A stretch of 64,000 bases of DNA from Bacillota bacterium (GTDB taxonomy: Bacteria; Bacillota; Clostridia; Christensenellales; Aristaeellaceae): contig JAEYOW010000041.1 of the NCBI GenBank assembly GCA_023411375.1, positions 62,001-126,000 of the forward strand. Direction: 5' to 3'. Every line of letters starts with the position of its first letter. Within the stretch, counting starts at the first letter, position 1. This document shows, piece by piece, positions 31,353 to 40,173 of this stretch. The notes beneath the pieces were generated by a model, which worked only from the letters and a program-made list of their open reading frames with translations, had not been told where the DNA came from and searched no databases. Both the position numbers and the translations under genes were made by a program.

Positions 31353-33119
31353 TTATATTGTGTACTTTAGCATAGCATCATAATCGATGATTTCTATGTC
31401 ATTTGAATCGTAACTGATTAAGAGATTATCCAGTTTCTCCTTAAGGCAGTTTCTGCCGTGTGTCGGTTTGTTAGAAGTGTTTTTTGCCTCTAGGAAAACA
31501 ATCTGTTTCTGCTTTCGCATTGGATGAATAACCATGCCATCAAACTCACACAGTTTCTTGCCAACAGCATTTTTTTGATATACAAGAATGCTTGCCGGAA
31601 TACAGATGCTGGTATCGTTGATACCATCTTCCTTCAAGTGGTCAAGCATGAACTGGACTTCATGCCGTTCATCTTCGTTGCCTGCGACACCTTTTAGAAG
31701 TGTGCTTACCTCTTTAACTCGCTTATTCTTTCCACGAGTGCAAATAACACACCTTTCTTTATTTACAGTAGGTTTAATCACAATCGGATTTTCCCTCGCA
31801 AAATAGAATATGAAAAACTTCGCACATAACAGATACCTTGTATCGTATGGAGTTATTTGATCAATGCGCCGCAAATAGCTTATTGCACACTTTAAGGTTT
31901 TAAACGCAGCGATCACCTTTGAAGTATAATCACAGTTTTTCTTAATCGAAACAAGAATGGTGCGTTCCCCAGTGTGGCGATCATAGTATCCAACACGCGT
32001 GTTGTTTATGCTTCCAAGATCAGAAAGTAGATGCTCAGAAAAAAATCTATCCTTATTGCCAAATGTGAGTTTCAGAATCTGCTCTTGAACGAAATCACGT
32101 TTATGCGAGTGGTTTCTATTGAGAATCCCCTTCTGATTAACGAAATACTCAGAATAATAAGCCTTCCCCACAAAGGAACCTTCTTGTGATAACAGACTCA
32201 CCATTCTGCGTGACATCTTGTAGTAACAAATAGCGTTAGAATTCTCATTGTAAACGGTATCATCGAGCAGCTTACTTATAGATTCTACAAGTTGATTCGA
32301 CGATTGTGTATTGTTGTATTCAGATAGCAACTCTTGAAGAATCAACTTCATAGCATCTTCATTGCAAAGATCTATTGTGAGCGGTGTGTTCGCTATCTGC
32401 AAATCATATGCCATGTAGGATACTGTTCTGACAGTTTTAAAGATATTAAAGACATATGCCAACTTACCGTACTCGGATATGTCTTTCTGGTTAATGTAGG
32501 CATATAAAATTTCAATTGCAAGAGATACCGACTGCTTACCTGTATCGCACTTTTCCAATATCAAAATAGAGTTGACCAAATGGAACCGTTGGTAGTTTTT
32601 TTCTTCGAGCATCTTTTCCACTGCATTCTTATAGCGTTGATCTGGGGATGCACTGAGAAGCATCTCTTTGAAGGTTACATCCTCAACCGCAATCATCATA
32701 ACGGCTCTGGAGGCGGTAAAAGTGTTATAGAAATGACCGATGTTATATACAATTGTCAACAGCTGAAGGACATCACCGATGGACGGTTTATCGTCTTTGC
32801 TGTTGTATTGATAATCCTCATGGAACTCCTTCGCTTTAACGTTATTGTTATATGTTAAGCGAAGCTGACCTTGAAGGCCTTTTTTAATCAGCTGATGGAG
32901 GTACAACTGTAGCATAAAATAGTCATGCCTCGTTTTGGAGAGCTTCTTTGGGACCTTAATTACACCCAATTGAGGGATGTGCTTAACTCTATCAATAACT
33001 CCGATTTTGTTCAGTTCGTCATATAATTCCTGTGCGTACGGGTATAAATCAATATCTACCTTGAGATTGTATTTTCTGGAGCGCTGTTTTGGTAGTAAAT
33101 CGTGTCTAATCTTTCCCAT
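31353..33119 (-). CDS. 588-aa protein with C-terminal PD-(D/E)xK-like motif, candidate defence effector
   Basis: The family is not recognised. Residues ~1-450 are mostly helical with no ATPase motif. Near 465 there is a Cys pair (ERCVICTRGK). The last ~100 residues contain EFDGMVI, then a basic stretch, then QIVFLEAKNTS, which fits the D...E-x-K active site of PD-(D/E)xK nucleases, and a late SYDSNDIEIIDYD strand. The RBS is weak, and its ATG lies three bases after the stop of the short frame at 33123, suggesting coupling. It is last in the operon with the DUF262 protein, so a nuclease effector is a reasonable guess. Confidence 0.6.
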   Translation of the reverse strand: MGKIRHDLLPKQRSRKYNLKVDIDLYPYAQELYDELNKIGVIDRVKHIPQLGVIKVPKKLSKTRHDYFMLQLYLHQLIKKGLQGQLRLTYNNNVKAKEFHEDYQYNSKDDKPSIGDVLQLLTIVYNIGHFYNTFTASRAVMMIAVEDVTFKEMLLSASPDQRYKNAVEKMLEEKNYQRFHLVNSILILEKCDTGKQSVSLAIEILYAYINQKDISEYGKLAYVFNIFKTVRTVSYMAYDLQIANTPLTIDLCNEDAMKLILQELLSEYNNTQSSNQLVESISKLLDDTVYNENSNAICYYKMSRRMVSLLSQEGSFVGKAYYSEYFVNQKGILNRNHSHKRDFVQEQILKLTFGNKDRFFSEHLLSDLGSINNTRVGYYDRHTGERTILVSIKKNCDYTSKVIAAFKTLKCAISYLRRIDQITPYDTRYLLCAKFFIFYFARENPIVIKPTVNKERCVICTRGKNKRVKEVSTLLKGVAGNEDERHEVQFMLDHLKEDGINDTSICIPASILVYQKNAVGKKLCEFDGMVIHPMRKQKQIVFLEAKNTSNKPTHGRNCLKEKLDNLLISYDSNDIEIIDYDAMLKYTI

Positions 33120-33122
33120 ATA

Positions 33123-33294
33123 CTATGCCACCGCCCTATTTCTCGTATAAACATAATCACAAACCTGTTGGCGATATACGGAGATGCTGACTTCATTATG
33201 GCATTTAGGAAGTTCTGTCCACAGGATATCACGAATCAGGTTACGCTTAAAAGCATCGATTTCAACTATGAAATGGTGATTTCAATAAAGTCAT
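33123..33294 (-). pseudogene. short coding-like frame with probable frameshift between two defence genes
   Basis: ATG 33294 has GAGGAAGAA upstream but stops after ten codons. A neighbouring frame continues with ~48 well-formed residues (EIDAFKRNLIRDILWTELPK ... VCDYVYTRNRAVA) to the TAG at 33123-33125, but has no start codon. One base gained or lost near 33270 would join them into a ~57-residue protein. The tail vaguely recalls the C-terminus of type I restriction HsdR subunits. It could be a decayed fourth operon gene or a recombination scar. Confidence 0.4.
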
Positions 33295-33311
33295 TTCTTC
33301 CTCGGTATGCT

Positions 33312-35003
33312 TTATCCGAGCAAATCCCGAATTTTTTGAATAAGAACCGCTTTCCGTGCTTCGTAGAACTCATCAAAGTGATCCAACTCCAATGAAACAC
33401 CATCGGAGATTATTGCCTGTTTGCGAAAGGTGGCTTTTTGCTCATCGTTCATATCATTATAGTAGTCAACGAGTCGCATGGCGCTCTTGCTGCCGTTGCT
33501 CCTGCCTTCCAAAAGCTGAAGATTGGGCAGTCTGTTGCGGTTTCCACGCCAGCGCTTCCAGTCCTCCATAGAAACGGTCAGCGGCTTGCTGCCGTCAAAG
33601 CGGTCATATGGATGCAGATGATCCTGTTCGTATTTGAAATTCCGGTTTGTCCAGTCCAGGCTAAGATAGTACAAGGCTTCTCCGGCAACACGACCGCCTT
33701 TTTCCGAATTCACGATATCCTCGATTTTTCCATCGGTAACACGCAGGTCGGCTATCTGGTCGAGCATATCCACAGTGATTTCATAGTCGTAATCGTTGAT
33801 GTAACTCTTCATTTGCTGCAGTTTGCCAGTCGTGCCGGATTGAAAATATGTGAACAGGATAGCCCTCAGCAAATAAGCGCGAATTCCGTCAATATTATTT
33901 TTATAGTCTTTATTCCAGCAGATGAAATACAAAATCGGCAGCAGAACGTTCCAGCTGCTTGAAAAACGACTGACCTCCACATTGATTGATTTCAAAACTT
34001 CTTCAAGATTCCGAAGTGCCTTTCTAAACTCCGACCAGTTGTTTTTCATTTCCTCGGCTATTTTCTTACTGATGTTGGATTTGACAACATCGCCGTAGAG
34101 CATGAGAGCGGAACGAATGATAAAATCAGAGCCAAAGTCGGAATAGGAGTCAACCAGCACTTTGCCAAACTCGGTCTTTGCGCTTGGCCAGTATGCCTCA
34201 AGAATGGACATGGTGATTTCGGATTTACGCAGAGCCTTGCCGCCGCTGTTAAAACGCACGAACATCTCAAGAGCATCGTCCTGCTTCATATCGTGTATTT
34301 CCGTGTAGCGGATCAGCTTTTCCACAAAAATCTTGTTATATAGTTTTTCAAGAATACCTCTCGCATACTCCTTGCTGTCGGTAGGAACGTTTGCGATGGC
34401 TTCTTCTATTGCTTTCTTCCTGGATTCTTCCTCCAGGAACTTCGGCAGCAGGATGTTCTTAACCTCAAACTGCGTGGGGCTGAGCCTCCCGACCTTTTCG
34501 CTGAATTTTATGTCATACTTCTTGCTGTTGTATTCCTCTTCATCGACATCCAACTTATTTTTATTAAGTTCAATGAGAAGCTTGGTCACCAGACGTCCGC
34601 CGCCATTTTTCCGTGCGTGTTTTTGGCGGATGTAGGCATCTCCGAACAGGGACAGGAAAAGGGACGTTAATCTCTGCTGCCCGTCGAGGATTGCTGTATC
34701 CGTAGTTCTCACATCGATGCTCGAAAGCTCATAGTTTGTGCTGTCAGCTTGCTTTCGGCTGTCAAATGTAACATTGGAGAGGAAGTTGCAAAAATAGGTG
34801 TCCCATGTAACATTTCCATCGTCAACGTGCCAAAAGAGGAATGTGGATATTGGGTAGTCAAGCAGAATTGAGTCCCACAGCTTTTCTACTTGCTCCATGC
34901 TCCAAACATACTGGCGTTGGAAAGCAGGCATTACGTATTTCCCGTTTTTAATGTTCTGCATCGCCTCGTATATGGTAATGCTGTTATCCTGCAGTACACT
35001 CAT
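33312..35003 (-). CDS. DUF262/DUF1524 protein, GmrSD-like restriction factor
   Basis: ATG 35003 follows AAGGGG by eight bases. 563 residues. The N-terminal DUF262 domain shows MPAFQRQYVWSMEQVEKLWDS (~28-48), PISTFLFW, and the DGQQRLTSL motif (~105-113), which in GmrSD-type proteins binds and hydrolyses nucleotide. A helical middle follows. The C-terminus has a DUF1524-like His-Asn nuclease signature: EQDHLHP, then NRLPNLQLLEGRSNGSK. Both halves are in one chain, as in fused type IV restriction enzymes that attack modified DNA. Its start overlaps the preceding gene by 20 bases. Confidence 0.85.
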   Translation of the reverse strand: MSVLQDNSITIYEAMQNIKNGKYVMPAFQRQYVWSMEQVEKLWDSILLDYPISTFLFWHVDDGNVTWDTYFCNFLSNVTFDSRKQADSTNYELSSIDVRTTDTAILDGQQRLTSLFLSLFGDAYIRQKHARKNGGGRLVTKLLIELNKNKLDVDEEEYNSKKYDIKFSEKVGRLSPTQFEVKNILLPKFLEEESRKKAIEEAIANVPTDSKEYARGILEKLYNKIFVEKLIRYTEIHDMKQDDALEMFVRFNSGGKALRKSEITMSILEAYWPSAKTEFGKVLVDSYSDFGSDFIIRSALMLYGDVVKSNISKKIAEEMKNNWSEFRKALRNLEEVLKSINVEVSRFSSSWNVLLPILYFICWNKDYKNNIDGIRAYLLRAILFTYFQSGTTGKLQQMKSYINDYDYEITVDMLDQIADLRVTDGKIEDIVNSEKGGRVAGEALYYLSLDWTNRNFKYEQDHLHPYDRFDGSKPLTVSMEDWKRWRGNRNRLPNLQLLEGRSNGSKSAMRLVDYYNDMNDEQKATFRKQAIISDGVSLELDHFDEFYEARKAVLIQKIRDLLG

Positions 35004-35514
35004 TTTCATTCCCCTTATCATAGAAATTCGACTTGTACTTCATCAGCACTTCCTCGACCTCCCGCCAAATCCATACATTCTCGCCGTCATCTTCAAATAC
35101 CTTACCGTGGCTCTTAGGGCCGTCAATTTTCATTTGTGAATAGTTGTTTCTGAATGTGGGTACATAAAGTTCCGGGTGTTCCTTATCGTTGCACAGCCCT
35201 TCGAGCATGGTAAGCGTAACATTTCCGGCTATGTCTTCTGCCTCGAAAAAGGCCCGGATGATTTTATGATTATATTGGTTCGGCTTCATTGCCCATGTCG
35301 GTATCCGCAATGCCGCCTTACCAAAGTAGTCTTTTGGCTCACTTGCTTTTCTTTTCGGATTATAATCATGTGAAGCCTGCTCAAACGTACTTGCAATGTA
35401 CCAACGCAAGCAACTCTCAGCCGCTTCGTCTTGAGTTTGTCCTGTTAGATTCAGAGCAAGACAGAATTTATCAAAAATATCTGCGTCGACATTAAAGGTT
35501 ACTTGTTTAGCCAT
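34984..35514 (-). CDS. ribbon-helix-helix-like protein, first gene of the defence operon
   Basis: ATG 35514 follows GGGAGGAG. 176 residues. The N-terminus (KQVTFNVDADIFDKFCLALNLTGQTQDEAAESCLRWYI) has the strand-helix-helix shape of CopG/Arc-type DNA-binding proteins. Residues ~80-165 look like a separate winged-helix-like domain (YNHKIIRAFFEAEDIAGNVTLTMLEGL, NNYSQMKIDG, WIWREVEEVLMKY). A palindrome overlaps its promoter, so autoregulation is likely. The C-terminal domain may sense DNA or a partner; this is inference. Confidence 0.6.
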   Translation of the reverse strand: MAKQVTFNVDADIFDKFCLALNLTGQTQDEAAESCLRWYIASTFEQASHDYNPKRKASEPKDYFGKAALRIPTWAMKPNQYNHKIIRAFFEAEDIAGNVTLTMLEGLCNDKEHPELYVPTFRNNYSQMKIDGPKSHGKVFEDDGENVWIWREVEEVLMKYKSNFYDKGNENECTAG

Positions 35515-35549
35515 ATTCGCTCCTCCCGTTCGATAAGTCATTAAATACT

Positions 35550-35583
35550 ATTATAATCAAAATTAGTATCACGTCAATACTAA
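35550..35583 (-). promoter_or_regulatory. defence operon promoter with palindromic operator
   Basis: Minus strand TTGACG (35577-35572), 16-base spacer, TATAAT (35555-35550). A perfect inverted repeat TTAGTAT-N7-ATACTAA (35563-35583) covers the -35 box, a good site for repression by the ribbon-helix-helix-like protein. Confidence 0.7.
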
Positions 35584-35655
35584 TAGACTAATTTACACAA
35601 ATGACTAAAGGGCAAAATCGCTCGATTCCGCCCCGTCAGTATTCACATATGTGCT

Positions 35656-37020
35656 TCATATTGTAATGCGTATCCCTGAAAGAAATATCACAGTCAGCTT
35701 GCCCTCTGGCTGTAGTTCCATGTGGTCGAGAACCCTCAGCGAGAGAGGATAGTCGAACTCCTCCAGTTTGCCTTTTTCATCCAGCAGCCGGAACATCTCC
35801 GAAGCGCGGTAGCAGAGCAGTTCGTTCTCTCCTGATTCGGCTATCCGCTTCAGCCTCGGTTCATACTGCAGCCGTTTACTGATAATGAGATTCCACGCCT
35901 GTACAAACATCCGAACAGGTCTGTCCTCGAGAATGCGGGAATCCTCGTGCGGGATGTCATCCGGGTGCTTCATCCGCGTCACCTTCGTGGAACAGCGCCA
36001 CCAGGTATTGAAAGAGCCTCCGCTTCTGAAACTGCTCTTCACGACCGTTCTTCCGCAGACTCCGCAGTAGATTCGTCCCGTGAACGGGTTTTCCAGAGAG
36101 GGCTGTCCCCAGTACCGCTTTACCCGTCTCGCGTATTCAAGCTGTGTCACTTCCCACAGCCTTCGGTCGACTATAGCTGGAATGGCGTCCCGGCGAAGGT
36201 ACTGCGGTAATTCTCCGCGATTCTGTTTGCAAGAGCACAGTGCGCCTGGGCTGAAGGTTTTCTGGAATAATACATCCCCGCAATATTTTTCGTTCTGCAG
36301 GATATTTATGACGGTTTTGTTATGCCACTTCGCGCCTTTTCGGTGTGTGGGGACACCATCTTCATTCAAGCGGTTGGATATTTGTTGAGTATTTACACCC
36401 ATCATGAATTCATCATAAATTCTCCGTACAACAGAAGCTTCATCTTCACGGATGAATATTTCGCCTGTAACGGTGTTTCTGTCAAACCCATAAACATTAT
36501 GCATTGGCAGACTGTCGGTGTTACCTTCAGCGAACCGTTTGCGAAATCCCCATTTAACGTTCTCGGACATAGATTCCGACTCAGACTCGGCAAATGCCGC
36601 CATGAGAGTAAGCAGCAGTTCTCCGTCGGGGCTGATGGAATGCAGATTCTCTTTCTCGAAATACACGTCGATTCCGAGCAGCTTCAATTCGCGGGTAAAA
36701 ACAAGCGTATCCACAGTATTTCTGCCGAATCTGGACACACTCTTCGTTACGATGGCGTCTATTTTCCCGGCACGGCAGTCCTCAATCATTGCCAGGAACT
36801 GTGGACGTTTTTTTGCCGAGGTGCCAGTGATTCCCTCATCGGCATACACGCCGACAAACTTGCAGGTTGCGTCGGATGAGAGCATTTCGGTATAGAATTT
36901 GACTTGCGCGGCATAGCTGCGGAGCTGCTCTTCACTGGACGAGGATACCCGGCAGTATGCCGCAGTTCGCTTTTTCACATTCTTTTTCTGTCTTGACGGA
37001 ATTATTCTGATATCGGACAT
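35656..37020 (-). CDS. large serine recombinase (third of three)
   Basis: 454 residues: N-terminal resolvase domain with nucleophile Ser in AAYCRVSSSSEEQ (near residue 26), GITGTSAKKRPQF, and SVSRFGRNTVD. A recombinase domain follows (~175-280; YGFDRNTVTGEIFIREDEA), then a zinc ribbon (IYCGVCGRTVV...RCST, ~310-345) and a C-terminal region shorter than in the middle copy. ATG 37020 overlaps the previous gene's end. It lies at the left boundary of the second prophage. Confidence 0.92.
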   Translation of the reverse strand: MSDIRIIPSRQKKNVKKRTAAYCRVSSSSEEQLRSYAAQVKFYTEMLSSDATCKFVGVYADEGITGTSAKKRPQFLAMIEDCRAGKIDAIVTKSVSRFGRNTVDTLVFTRELKLLGIDVYFEKENLHSISPDGELLLTLMAAFAESESESMSENVKWGFRKRFAEGNTDSLPMHNVYGFDRNTVTGEIFIREDEASVVRRIYDEFMMGVNTQQISNRLNEDGVPTHRKGAKWHNKTVINILQNEKYCGDVLFQKTFSPGALCSCKQNRGELPQYLRRDAIPAIVDRRLWEVTQLEYARRVKRYWGQPSLENPFTGRIYCGVCGRTVVKSSFRSGGSFNTWWRCSTKVTRMKHPDDIPHEDSRILEDRPVRMFVQAWNLIISKRLQYEPRLKRIAESGENELLCYRASEMFRLLDEKGKLEEFDYPLSLRVLDHMELQPEGKLTVIFLSGIRITI

Positions 37021-38654
37021 GATTCCGCTGTCTTTCTTTTCTTATAGGACTTGACGCCGGGGTCTATCGTCCAGGGCAGCTCCGTGCCATCGCGGAATAC
37101 AAACTTCACCGTGCAGTCCTCATTGATAGCCATGTAGTGAACCGCCGCCTGCCATACGAGCGGGTCGAACTCCGCCAGGGCTTTCTTCTGCTTTTTCAAA
37201 AGCTGGAGGAATCCCCGTATCTGTACCTTCTTGGCGGCACAGAGGGCAATCTTGGACGTAAGTTCCTGGTGTTCTTTCTGTAGGACTTCGTATTCAGCAG
37301 TTATCTCATCCCTTTCCTTTTTGAGAGGACTGTCATATCCGCAGTCATCCATCATACGGCTCTCCTTGGTGAGATTGTCATGCATCCTCGCGGCAAGCCC
37401 TGCACAAGTCTCATCCACCTCGGCAAGCCTGCGCTTATAGTCGCTGGCATCGGTTATAGCGGCAAGGCACTCCTCGTAGTTCTCGGCTATCTCACTTTTC
37501 CTTGCGATTAGACTATTAAAAGCATCCACAAAGCACTTCATGATGGCTTCTTCCTTTACGGTCGGTGTGGAGCAGTATTTCCGCTTGGCGAATTTGTTGT
37601 TGCAGTGCCACACAAAGGACTGGTAGCTTTCACCGCTGTGCCATACTTTTCTACCGTAAAAACCGCCGCAGTCTCCACAAACGATTCTGCCGGAAAAGGG
37701 TGAAATACAGGTGTACGGGCCGCCTTCCTTGCGTCTGCGGAACTCCTCCTGTACCATCTCAAACTTCTCCGGCGGGATGATTGGCGGGTGATTCTGACTA
37801 ACATAGTAAAGGGGTAATTCGCCCGTATTTTTCTTTATTTTTTTCGTTAAAAAATCTTCTACAAAATATTGTTGCAAAATTGAATCACCGCGATATTTAA
37901 CATTTTGCAGTATGTTTCTGACCGTGGAGTCCTGCCACTTCACTTTTTTCATTGGAGTCGGAATACCGTCCTCGGTGAGCCTCTTGGCTATATCATAAGT
38001 AGTTTTTCCGGCAAGAAACTCATCATAAATTCTGTGCACGACTTCCGCTTGGTCTTCTACTATATATAAATGACCATCAGCGCCCATATCGTAGCCGAGA
38101 AAAGAACTATAGGCGAAGGACACCTTGCCGTCTGCCATGCTCTTGCGTTTGCCCCAGCTGATGTTCTTTGAGATACTGCGGCTTTCCTCCTGCGCGAGGC
38201 TCGACATGATAGTGAGGAGCAGTTCTCCCTTGGAATCCATCGTAAAAATGTTCTCTTTTTCAAAATAGACCTCGGTGCCTTTGTCCTTTAGTTGTCGTAT
38301 GGTGGTTAGGCTGTCGACCGTATTTCTGGCGAAACGACTGACCGATTTTGTTAGAATGAGGTCGATTTTACCGTCCAGAGCATCGACAATCATTCGTTTG
38401 AAACCCTCGCGGTGCTTGGTGCTGGTGCCGCTAATACCCTCATCGGTGTACACCTCCACGAACTCCCATTCCGGGTTTCTCTTAATATAGTCGGTGTAAT
38501 ATTCCACCTGTGCTTCGTAGCTGTTCTGCTGTTCATCCTTGTCCGTGGAAACACGAGCGTATCCTGCCACCCGCCGCTTCTTTAACAAACCGGGCAGCCC
38601 TTGCATGAACCCTGTTGGTTTTGCGGGTATGACCGTAACATTCTTATTGTTCAT
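37002..38654 (-). CDS. large serine recombinase (second of three)
   Basis: ATG 38654 chosen; ATG 38666 abuts the AAAGGA and is less likely. 550 residues: catalytic Ser in GYARVSTDKDEQQNS (near residue 31), GISGTSTKHREGF, SVSRFARNTVDSL; recombinase domain; zinc ribbon (IVCGDCGGFYG...CNNKFAKRKYCSTP, ~330-370); and a long coiled-coil (~420-500) typical of integrases that control direction. It has the fullest architecture of the three. Confidence 0.93.
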   Translation of the reverse strand: MNNKNVTVIPAKPTGFMQGLPGLLKKRRVAGYARVSTDKDEQQNSYEAQVEYYTDYIKRNPEWEFVEVYTDEGISGTSTKHREGFKRMIVDALDGKIDLILTKSVSRFARNTVDSLTTIRQLKDKGTEVYFEKENIFTMDSKGELLLTIMSSLAQEESRSISKNISWGKRKSMADGKVSFAYSSFLGYDMGADGHLYIVEDQAEVVHRIYDEFLAGKTTYDIAKRLTEDGIPTPMKKVKWQDSTVRNILQNVKYRGDSILQQYFVEDFLTKKIKKNTGELPLYYVSQNHPPIIPPEKFEMVQEEFRRRKEGGPYTCISPFSGRIVCGDCGGFYGRKVWHSGESYQSFVWHCNNKFAKRKYCSTPTVKEEAIMKCFVDAFNSLIARKSEIAENYEECLAAITDASDYKRRLAEVDETCAGLAARMHDNLTKESRMMDDCGYDSPLKKERDEITAEYEVLQKEHQELTSKIALCAAKKVQIRGFLQLLKKQKKALAEFDPLVWQAAVHYMAINEDCTVKFVFRDGTELPWTIDPGVKSYKKRKTAESCPISE

Positions 38655-39948
38655 ATTTTGCACCATTCCTTTCAAGCTGTTTTTGCCTCGCCGTCTCGCG
38701 CATCTCCTTAGTCCAGCTTTCGGAGCGGGAGCGGTCCTGCCATGCAATCTTCTTTTCCGTGGCGTCGGTCATCATAAGGCGGAGCCTGTTCTCCGGCTCT
38801 GCGATGATGAAGTCGACCGCATCCGTAAATGTATCTTCCGTGAATGCATTTCCACCGAGGGCTTCCGCAATGCAGTTTTTAAGCGTTTCCTCCGGGATGA
38901 CCTTGGAGGCACAGTATGTTTTGCCCTTGGTGTTGAAGGTGGAACAGCACCAGGTCGTGTTATACGGAGTGGACTTGCGCCTGTAGTTTTTCCCGCAAAT
39001 CGAGCAACGTATTTTCCCTGTGAACACGCTCTGCGTACCGCGTTTGTATTCGTGCTGCTTGGCTCTGCGCTTTATTTCTTCTTGAACCTCGGAAAAAGTC
39101 TTTCTCGACACGATCGGCTCATGGTCATTGGTGACATAGAATTGCGGAAGCAGTCCTTCATTTTTGACCTGCTTTTTCGTGAGGTAGCTCTCAACTATTG
39201 TTTTTTGCAGGAGCAGATCGCCCATATATTTTTCATTACGCAGGATGTTGCGAACGGTATCAAAATGCCAGTTCTGAATCTTTCCCGTTCGTACACCTCG
39301 CTCATTCAGCATGTTGGCTATTCTCTGCATTCCGAAGCCGGAAAGGTAACGGGCGAAGATTTCCCTCACGATTTCCGCTTCTTCCGGCACAAGGGTAATT
39401 TTGCCCTTTACCAGACGGTATCCAAGCATGGTGCAGGTGTTTGGCTGTCCCTGTTCAAAGCCTTTTCGGATTCGCCATTTACAGTTTTCACTGCATGAAA
39501 GGCTTTCTTCCTGCGCTTGGGACGCCAAGAGGGTGAGCATTAACTCGCCTTCCTCGCTGATGGAGTTGATGTTCTGGTCTTCAAAAAAGACGCTGATGCC
39601 GAGTTCCTTGAGTTCCCTTACTGTGCCGAGCAGCGTTACCGTATTCCTTGCAAAGCGGGAAATCGACTTTGTAATTACCATTTCGATAAGACCAGAGCGG
39701 CAGTCTGAAAGCAGCTTTTGGAATTGCTCTCTGTCTTCTTTCGTTCCCGTTTTCGCCTCGTCTGCGTACACTCCCACAAATTCCCATTCGGGATTGCGGA
39801 TAATGTATTTTCGGTAATAGTCAATCTGCGCAGCCAGGGAGTGGAGCATGGTATCCTTGTCGCAGGACACCCTTGCATAAGCCGCCACACGCTTTTTCTC
39901 GGCTAAGGCAATGCGGGCGGGCGTTATGTTATAAATCTGCTTTTCCAT
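38644..39948 (-). CDS. large serine recombinase (first of three)
   Basis: 434 residues: catalytic Ser in AYARVSCDKDTMLHS (near residue 28), SISRFARNTVTLLGT, recombinase domain (~165-270; GYRLVKGKITLVPEEAEIV) and zinc ribbon (IRCSICGKNYR...CCSTFNTKGKTYC, ~310-345), with a short C-terminus. GGAGGACTCAG precedes ATG 39948. It overlaps the second recombinase by 11 bases, so all three are co-expressed. Confidence 0.92.
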   Translation of the reverse strand: MEKQIYNITPARIALAEKKRVAAYARVSCDKDTMLHSLAAQIDYYRKYIIRNPEWEFVGVYADEAKTGTKEDREQFQKLLSDCRSGLIEMVITKSISRFARNTVTLLGTVRELKELGISVFFEDQNINSISEEGELMLTLLASQAQEESLSCSENCKWRIRKGFEQGQPNTCTMLGYRLVKGKITLVPEEAEIVREIFARYLSGFGMQRIANMLNERGVRTGKIQNWHFDTVRNILRNEKYMGDLLLQKTIVESYLTKKQVKNEGLLPQFYVTNDHEPIVSRKTFSEVQEEIKRRAKQHEYKRGTQSVFTGKIRCSICGKNYRRKSTPYNTTWCCSTFNTKGKTYCASKVIPEETLKNCIAEALGGNAFTEDTFTDAVDFIIAEPENRLRLMMTDATEKKIAWQDRSRSESWTKEMRETARQKQLERNGAKYEQ

Positions 39949-39984
39949 GACTGAGTCCTCCTTTGGGTAGTAGCCATGTTAGCG

Positions 39985-40173
39985 TCATTTCGTCCTATTA
40001 TCCAGTGGTTTTTGATAACTATTTTCTACAAATATCGGAGTGTATTTCACTCTTAGAATTCTATCAATTGCTCGGTAATCTTCCTTTGAAATGACGTTAC
40101 CCTTGAGCATCGCCTTAAACGGCGAGAGGCTTGCCTGGTAGAGAAGTTCCATGTTCATCCGTTCCTTTGTCAT
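39985..40173 (-). CDS. SHOCT-like small protein before the recombinases
   Basis: 62 residues from ATG 40173, overlapping the previous gene's stop. LKGNVISKEDYRAIDRILRVKYTPIF fits the short SHOCT-type helix pair often found upstream of clostridial serine recombinases. Role unknown, possibly an accessory or directionality protein. Confidence 0.65.
   Translation of the reverse strand: MTKERMNMELLYQASLSPFKAMLKGNVISKEDYRAIDRILRVKYTPIFVENSYQKPLDNRTK

Noticed and set aside
35656..39948. Recombinase triplet as an SCC-type ccr cassette
   Set aside because: Gene order (phage lysis genes, then zinc-finger and SHOCT-like genes, then recombinases) fits a prophage integration module; no SCC genes are present.
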